DNA of 64,000 nucleotides from Streptomyces sp. JJ38 (GTDB taxonomy: Bacteria; Actinomycetota; Actinomycetes; Streptomycetales; Streptomycetaceae): positions 55,153 through 119,152 of the forward strand of contig NZ_JABLSI010000010.1 of assembly GCF_019303475.1 (NCBI RefSeq), read 5' to 3'. Positions 59,617 to 64,000 of the stretch are shown in pieces. The notes under the pieces were generated by a model. That model saw only the letters and a list, made by a program, of their open reading frames with translations. It was not told where the DNA came from and ran no database searches. Position numbers and translations under genes: made by a program. Each line of letters begins with the position of its first letter. The stretch's first letter is position 1.

Positions 59617-60114
59617 TCAGCCCTGGTAGGGCTTGGCCTCCAGGATGCGCACCATGGCCATCTTGCCGTTGGGCAGCTCGTACTCGGCGTCCTGGCCGAC
59701 CTTCTTGCCGTTCACGCCCTGGCCGAGCGGCGACTGCGGCGAGTACGTCTCGACGTCGGCGCTGGCGTACTCGCGCGAGGCGAGCAGGAAGGACAGCGTG
59801 TCGTCCTCGTCGCCGTCGAAGGCGATCGTGACGACCATGCCCGGGGCCACCACGCCGGTGTCCGCCGGAGCCTCGCCGACCTTGGCGTTCTCCAGCAACT
59901 GGGTGAGCTGGCGAATGCGCAGCTCCTGCTTGCCCTGCTCCTCCTTGGCCGCGTGGTAGCCGCCGTTCTCGCGCAGGTCACCCTCTTCGCGGGCCGCCTC
60001 GATCTTCTTGGCGATCTCGGTGCGTGCCGGACCCGACAGGTTCTCCAGCTCGGCCTTGAGCTGGTCGTACGCCTCCTGAGTGAGCCAGGTGACGTTGTCG
60101 CTGGTCTGGGTCAC
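59617..60114 (-). CDS. greA: Transcription elongation factor GreA
   Basis: 165 residues. N-terminal coiled coil (WLTQEAYDQLKAELENLSG ... IAKKIEAAREEGDLRENGGY) with the acidic tip DLREN that reaches the RNA polymerase active site. The C-terminal domain (VVTIAFDGDEDDTLSFLLAS ... SPLGQGVNGKKVGQDAEY) is also typical. It stimulates cleavage of backtracked RNA. The actinobacterial form here matches GreA rather than a sigma-competing homologue. A promoter is predicted at 60205-60233. Confidence 0.96.
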   Translation of the reverse strand: MTQTSDNVTWLTQEAYDQLKAELENLSGPARTEIAKKIEAAREEGDLRENGGYHAAKEEQGKQELRIRQLTQLLENAKVGEAPADTGVVAPGMVVTIAFDGDEDDTLSFLLASREYASADVETYSPQSPLGQGVNGKKVGQDAEYELPNGKMAMVRILEAKPYQG

Positions 60115-60204
60115 AGGTGCTCCTTGCAGGTACTCGGGGGAACTCGGAAAACAAGCAACGCCCTGCCCAGAGAGACGGCGCCTGACTGGGTGGGCGAAAC
60201 ATCG

Positions 60205-60233
60205 ACCATAACAATTTCCACGGAAAACGGAAG
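60205..60233 (-). promoter_or_regulatory. Predicted promoter of greA
   Basis: On the minus strand CTTCCG (60233-60228), 17 bases and TATGGT (60210-60205) in an AT-rich patch. An inverted repeat TTTCC-GT-GGAAA lies in the spacer. Transcription would begin near 60198, giving a leader of about 84 bases. Confidence 0.45.
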
Positions 60234-60373
60234 ACGCGCTGGCTCACGGTGGCGGAGCCCTCGCTCTGGGCGAACACCGCGGGTGTGCCGCTCGCGGACC
60301 GCTCGGGCGCCGTGCCCGCCCTCGGGCGAGCCGTGAGGTATGCCCTGGTCAGGGGCCCGCGGGCCCCGGCCCG

Positions 60374-60778
60374 TCAGCCCTCCGACGGGTGGCAGCCGAC
60401 CAGCTGGGCGGCGTGCGCGCGCCGGGTGGTCTCCAGAGTCACTACCCGGTCGACGCGGGTCTCACCCGCCTCGAAGGTGAAGTCGGCCCGGCCGACCTCC
60501 GCCCGGTCGTAGTCGAGCGCCCGCAGCGAGCACACGCCGGTGACGTCGCTCTCCTTGCGGACCTCGAGATGGGCCTCCACCTCGGTGTCCGACACCGGCC
60601 GGGACTTGATCAACTCCCCGCTGACCGTGCTCGCCTCGGAGACGTAGGAGAATCCGAACCAGCACAGCAGCGCGATGAAGCCCACGCCGAGCACGGCTCC
60701 GGCGACGCGCAACTGGCGGTCCTTGCGGGCGTCGTCGCTCACGGACCGGCCGTAGCGTCCGGCGGGGGGCTGCGTCAT
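60374..60778 (-). CDS. DUF4307 membrane protein
   Basis: 134 residues. A short cytoplasmic N-terminus (RYGRSVSDDARKDRQLR) leads to one membrane helix (about 26-47, VAGAVLGVGFIALLCWFGFSYV). An external beta-rich domain with two Cys (GVCSLRALDYDRAEVG ... LVGCHPSEG) follows. This is the DUF4307 family, conserved beside mca in actinomycetes. Function unknown; a redox or mycothiol link is only suggested by the neighbour. Divergent from mca across 83 bases containing a TATAAG/TATAGT patch. Confidence 0.9.
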   Translation of the reverse strand: MTQPPAGRYGRSVSDDARKDRQLRVAGAVLGVGFIALLCWFGFSYVSEASTVSGELIKSRPVSDTEVEAHLEVRKESDVTGVCSLRALDYDRAEVGRADFTFEAGETRVDRVVTLETTRRAHAAQLVGCHPSEG

Positions 60779-60861
60779 GTCACGTCCGGGGAATACATCG
60801 GGTTGCTGTGTCAGTCACTATAAGAGCCGTGTTCCGACACCAGTGAACGAGGATCGAAGCC

Positions 60862-61734
60862 TTGAGTGAGCAGCTCCGACTGATGGCCGTGCACGCCCAC
60901 CCCGACGACGAGTCGAGCAAGGGCGCGGCGACCATGGCGAAGTACGTGTCCGAGGGGGTGGACGTGCTGGTCGCGACCTGCACGGGCGGTGAGCGAGGCT
61001 CCATCCTCAACCCCAAGCTCCAGGGAGACGCCTACATCGAGGCGAACATCCACGAGGTCCGCCGCAAGGAGATGGACGAGGCCCGGGAGATCCTCGGCGT
61101 CAAGCAGGCCTGGCTGGGCTTCGTCGACTCGGGGCTCCCCGAGGGCGACCCGCTGCCGCCCCTGCCCGAGGGCTGCTTCGCCCTCCTGGACGTCGACGAG
61201 GCCGCCGGCGCCCTGGTCAAGCTCATCCGCGAGTTCCGCCCGCACGTGGTCACCACGTACGACGAGAACGGCGGCTACCCGCACCCCGACCACATCATGA
61301 CCCACAAGATCTCCATGGTGGCCTTCGACGCCGCCGGGGACCCGAACCGCTACCCGGAGGCCGGCCCGGCCTGGCAGCCGCTGAAGCTCTACTACAACCA
61401 GGGCTTCAACCGCCCCCGCACCAAGGCGCTGCACGAGGCGATGCTGGAGCGCGGCCTGGAATCCCCCTACGGGGAGTGGCTCAAGCGCTGGGACGAGATC
61501 CAGCGGGTCGAGCGCGAGCTGACGACCTACGTCCCGTGCGGGGAGTTCTTCGAGATCCGCGACAAGGCGCTGATCGCCCACGCCACCCAGATCGACCCGG
61601 ACGGCGGCTGGTTCCGCGTCCCGATGGACGTCCAACGCGCGGTCTGGCCGACGGAGGAGTACGAGCTCGCCAGGTCCCACGTGGACACCACCCTCCCCGA
61701 GGACGACCTCTTCGCGGGCATCCGGGACAATTGA
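60862..61734 (+). CDS. mca: Mycothiol S-conjugate amidase
   Basis: 290 residues from TTG 60862 (GAGGATCG upstream), a rare start; the protein then reads SEQLRLMAVHAHPDDESSKG. Zinc-binding AHPDDE and GGYPHPDHIMTH motifs of the LmbE/PIG-L fold are intact. It cleaves mycothiol S-conjugates of toxins to a mercapturic acid and glucosaminyl-inositol, a detoxification step specific to actinomycetes. Followed by a small membrane protein 4 bases after the stop. Confidence 0.95.
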   Translation: MSEQLRLMAVHAHPDDESSKGAATMAKYVSEGVDVLVATCTGGERGSILNPKLQGDAYIEANIHEVRRKEMDEAREILGVKQAWLGFVDSGLPEGDPLPPLPEGCFALLDVDEAAGALVKLIREFRPHVVTTYDENGGYPHPDHIMTHKISMVAFDAAGDPNRYPEAGPAWQPLKLYYNQGFNRPRTKALHEAMLERGLESPYGEWLKRWDEIQRVERELTTYVPCGEFFEIRDKALIAHATQIDPDGGWFRVPMDVQRAVWPTEEYELARSHVDTTLPEDDLFAGIRDN

Positions 61735-61738
61735 GCCC

Positions 61739-61948
61739 ATGAGCGCTACGCAGGCCCTGCTGACGTCCCCCCGCGCCACCGAGCTGGCGACCCTGGCCAA
61801 GGAGCTGGACGAGAACAAGGTGACGCCCGGCGTCCTCGGGTTCATCGTCTTCGCCGTGATGGGCCTGGCGGTCTGGTTCCTGATGAAGTCGCTGAGCCGG
61901 CGCATGGACAAGGTCGACTTCCAGGAAGAGCCCGAGGCCGACAAGTGA
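61739..61948 (+). CDS. Small membrane protein downstream of mca
   Basis: 69 residues with one membrane helix (about 33-50, VLGFIVFAVMGLAVWFLM) and a basic then acidic C-terminal tail (KSLSRRMDKVDFQEEPEADK). ATG 61739 is 4 bases after the mca stop, so it is co-transcribed. Unknown function; conserved position next to mca in Streptomyces as far as I recall. Confidence 0.75.
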   Translation: MSATQALLTSPRATELATLAKELDENKVTPGVLGFIVFAVMGLAVWFLMKSLSRRMDKVDFQEEPEADK

Positions 61949-61965
61949 GCCTTCGCTGACGGCGT

Positions 61966-61990
61966 CCCCGCGCCCTTGAGGGGCGCGGGG
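61966..61990. repeat. REP-like Streptomyces palindrome with conserved flank
   Basis: CCCCGCGCCC at 61966-61975 pairs with GGGCGCGGGG at 61981-61990 (loop TTGAG) and is followed by AACTGCGCGACCGGCCAC. This stem with its fixed downstream sequence is an interspersed palindrome I know as common in Streptomyces 3' regions. It probably also terminates the mca transcript. Confidence 0.75.
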
Positions 61991-62104
61991 AACTGCGCGA
62001 CCGGCCACAGCGTACGCGCGGGTGGCGACGCGCGGGCAGGGGCATCCCGCCCGTGGCCAGGCGCCGCCCGGGGCCGGGGGGCTGCGCTTGGCCGCCCCGG
62101 GGCG

Positions 62105-62127
62105 CAGGGCTGCGCTTGCCAGCCCTG
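62105..62127 (-). terminator. Possible terminator of the TPR regulator gene
   Basis: CAGGGCTG at 62105-62112 pairs with CAGCCCTG at 62120-62127 (7-base loop), 36 bases after the stop of the leftward gene. The flanking GCGCTTG motif is repeated nearby. Moderate stem. Confidence 0.4.
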
Positions 62128-62162
62128 GCCTTCGGCGCAGACCTCCCAAGCGCGGGGCAGGC

Positions 62163-64000
62163 TCAGCGGTGCGCGCCGACGCCCATCGTGTCGCGGGAGG
62201 CCCGCGAGGGCACCATGCCGAGCTGCCAGACCCGCCAGCCCTCCTCCAGCTCCACGCCCCGCTCCAGCATCAGCGCGTAGGCCTCCGCGCAGTCCGCCAG
62301 GACGGGGTCGCGGTCGGGGTGCTGCTCGGCCGCCAGCTCGGCCAGCTCCTGCTGCGCCACCGCCGTGCCCACCACGGACCCGCCGGGCGAGGCGAACGGG
62401 AGCAGTGTGCAGCGCAGGAAGCGGGCCCAGTCGGCGCCGCGCCGGTCGGGCGCGGCGTCCGTGCCCGACCCGCCGTATCCGGCCGAGAAGCGGGCCAGCG
62501 CCTCGTCCGTCAGCTCCAGAGCCTGGGTGAGCTTGCCGTTGCCCGCGTCGATGACGGCCAGCTCCAGCGCGGACCACGCCTCCCCGTGGCCCACGCCGAT
62601 GCGCTGGAAGTCGCTGCGGGCGTCCTGGAGGAGCTGGCGGGCGAAGCCGCTGTTGCGCAGGGAGCCGGAGGCCGCCGCCGCGCGCTGGTCGCGGGTGACC
62701 CGGCCCAGGTGGTGCCGGGCGCAGGCGAGCCCGTAGACGTCGCGCATGCGGCTGAACTCGGCCCGGGCCCGCTCCAGCTCCTGGACGGCGCCGTCCCGGT
62801 TGCCGCTCTCCTCCAGCGCCAGGCCCAGGTAGTAGCGGGTCCAGGCGGTGCCGCGCGGGTCCTCGCCCTCCCGGTGCCGCACCAGCGCGCCGTGCAGCTC
62901 CTCGACGGCCTCGGCGGTGCTGCCCGCGTCCCCGGCGTACAGCCGGGCGCGGGCCAGCTCCGTCAGCGCCCAGGCCTCGCCGCGCCCGTCCTGGCTGCGC
63001 CGGTACTCCTCCAGCGCGCGGTGCAGCTCGGCCTCCGCGGCCGCCACGTCACCGGTGCGCAGCAGGGTCTGGCCGAGCTGGAAGTGTGCCCACGCCTGGC
63101 CGTGGACGCTCTCGCTGTACCGGTGCCCCTCCAGCGACTCCCGGAGCAGCTCCAGCGCCTCGCCGACCCGGCCCAGGTCCCGCTCGACGGCGGCCAGCGC
63201 GTGCAGTGTCCAGGCCCGGTCGCCGCGCAGGGCCTCCCCGGTCTGGAGCTCCAGCGCCTCGCGCAGCTTCTCGGCGGCCTCTCCGAGCCGCCCCTGGTGG
63301 TGCAGGGTGATGCCCAGCTCCCGCAGCGTGCGAGCGGCCCCGGCGGTGTGCTCGGCCTCCAGATACAGGCCGACGACCGAGGTCAGCGTCGTGTGCGAGC
63401 GGTCCAGCTCGCCGAGCTGGCGGGCGGCGACACCCGTGCGCCACTGCACGGAACGCGTCAGCAGCCCCTGGTCGACGGCCTCGGCCAGCTCGCTGAGTTC
63501 GCCGAGCCGGTACAGGTCGCCGCGCAGCAGGCAGTAGTCGCACAGCGCGCCCAGCAGGTGCAGGACCGCCGAGCGGTCGACGGCGGCGTCCGCGTGCCGC
63601 AGCGCGGCGGTGATGAAGCTCGACTCCTCGTCCAGCCAGCGCAGGGCGGCGTCCAGGGAGGGGAAGCCGTGGCCGCCGAAGTGCCCGGCGGCGCGGGTCG
63701 AGGTCTTGCCGTCCACCATGCGGATGACGGTGTCGGCCAGCTCCGCGTAGGAGCGGATCAGCCGTTCCTGGGCGGCGGCCCGCTCGCCCGCCTCCTCCTC
63801 GTCCAGCAGCCGGGCGAGCGCGAAGCGCCGCACGAGGCCGTGCAGCCGGTACCGGTCGCCGCGCACGTGCTGGACGAGCCCGGCGCGGGCCAGGGCCGTC
63901 AGCTCCCGCGCCGCGGCCTGCTCGTCGGTGCCCAGGAGCGCGGCGCCGGCCGCGGCGCCGAGGCTGGCCCGCCCGGCGAGGGCGAGGCGGCGCAGCAGCC
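62163..64000 (-). CDS. TPR-containing regulator, AfsR/NB-ARC-like, C-terminal part (continues beyond window)
   Basis: At least 612 codons; the frame is open to the window edge, so the N-terminus is missing. The visible start (ALARAGLVQHVRGDRYRLHG) is the winged-helix end of an NB-ARC/AfsR-type ATPase. A helical linker (FALARLLDEEEAGERAAAQERL) follows. Then comes a long series of TPR motifs (about residues 150-500, e.g. WAHFQLGQTLLRTGDVAAAEAELHRAL). AfsR-like proteins are DNA-binding ATPases that control antibiotic genes in Streptomyces, but whether a SARP domain precedes cannot be seen here. Confidence 0.8.
   Translation of the reverse strand, partial: LLRRLALAGRASLGAAAGAALLGTDEQAAARELTALARAGLVQHVRGDRYRLHGLVRRFALARLLDEEEAGERAAAQERLIRSYAELADTVIRMVDGKTSTRAAGHFGGHGFPSLDAALRWLDEESSFITAALRHADAAVDRSAVLHLLGALCDYCLLRGDLYRLGELSELAEAVDQGLLTRSVQWRTGVAARQLGELDRSHTTLTSVVGLYLEAEHTAGAARTLRELGITLHHQGRLGEAAEKLREALELQTGEALRGDRAWTLHALAAVERDLGRVGEALELLRESLEGHRYSESVHGQAWAHFQLGQTLLRTGDVAAAEAELHRALEEYRRSQDGRGEAWALTELARARLYAGDAGSTAEAVEELHGALVRHREGEDPRGTAWTRYYLGLALEESGNRDGAVQELERARAEFSRMRDVYGLACARHHLGRVTRDQRAAAASGSLRNSGFARQLLQDARSDFQRIGVGHGEAWSALELAVIDAGNGKLTQALELTDEALARFSAGYGGSGTDAAPDRRGADWARFLRCTLLPFASPGGSVVGTAVAQQELAELAAEQHPDRDPVLADCAEAYALMLERGVELEEGWRVWQLGMVPSRASRDTMGVGAHR

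Noticed and set aside
60779..60861. Assigned promoter for mca or DUF4307
   Set aside because: A TATAAG/TATAGT patch is visible, but no matching -35 box at normal spacing on either strand could be settled.

Overview
The window is high-GC actinobacterial DNA with strong third-position GC bias, frequent GTG and TTG starts, leaderless genes and ATGA/GTGA overlaps. The core order (accA2 - membrane gene - maf - mmpB - pccE - pccB / birA / cya / enoyl-CoA hydratase / GGDEF / hutH ... metB ... ilvA ... greA ... mca) is that of a Streptomyces chromosome core, so I read it as a Streptomyces species. No rRNA, tRNA, CRISPR array or transposase was seen.

Layout. 0-6.7 kb is accessory: the 3' end of a Rieske-type oxygenase, an MFS exporter, a secreted pyroglutamyl-peptidase-like protein lacking the catalytic cysteine, an XRE/DUF5753 regulator with two tandem DUF397 partners, two coupled unknown genes, a small unknown and a Uma2-type nuclease. 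6.8-21 kb is core metabolism and signalling: acyl-CoA carboxylase alpha/beta/epsilon, biotin ligase, a nucleotide cyclase, enoyl-CoA hydratase, a GAF-GGDEF protein, histidase, a sortase substrate and an L,D-transpeptidase. 21-24.5 kb is a three-gene minus-strand unit (Fe/2-oxoglutarate oxygenase, GNAT-like protein, amino-acid permease).

25-41.5 kb is a complete high-affinity (group 1h, actinobacterial) [NiFe]-hydrogenase locus. hypABFCDE plus a DJ-1/PfpI gene run leftwards. hypX, small subunit, large subunit, NifU-like, DUF5947-like, a 68-residue protein, DUF6084-like, a 359-residue unknown, an endopeptidase with an extra N-terminal domain and a 51-residue membrane peptide run rightwards. A perfect 12-bp hairpin follows the last gene. 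The unnamed genes between the large subunit and the terminator are the best candidates here for undescribed biology, probably electron transfer, cofactor or assembly functions specific to this enzyme.

41.6-51.2 kb is mixed. It holds a DUF1330 protein, an SGNH hydrolase, a DHA2 exporter and an aquaporin-like channel preceded by a tiny coupled ORF. Then comes a 5-kb block of regulatory and orphan genes (ATP-binding regulator, XRE-TPR, NUDIX, phosphotransferase) bounded by two 133-bp direct repeats derived from the 3' end of the aquaporin gene. Just outside it is a two-gene module resembling a toxin-antitoxin pair. 51.3-64 kb returns to core: msrA, metB, an ECF-like sigma factor with a coupled membrane protein, MarR, ilvA, a DrrAB-type ABC exporter, greA, DUF4307, mca, and the C-terminal part of a TPR regulator that runs off the right edge.

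All functions are inferred from motifs read by eye and from gene order. No database search was run.
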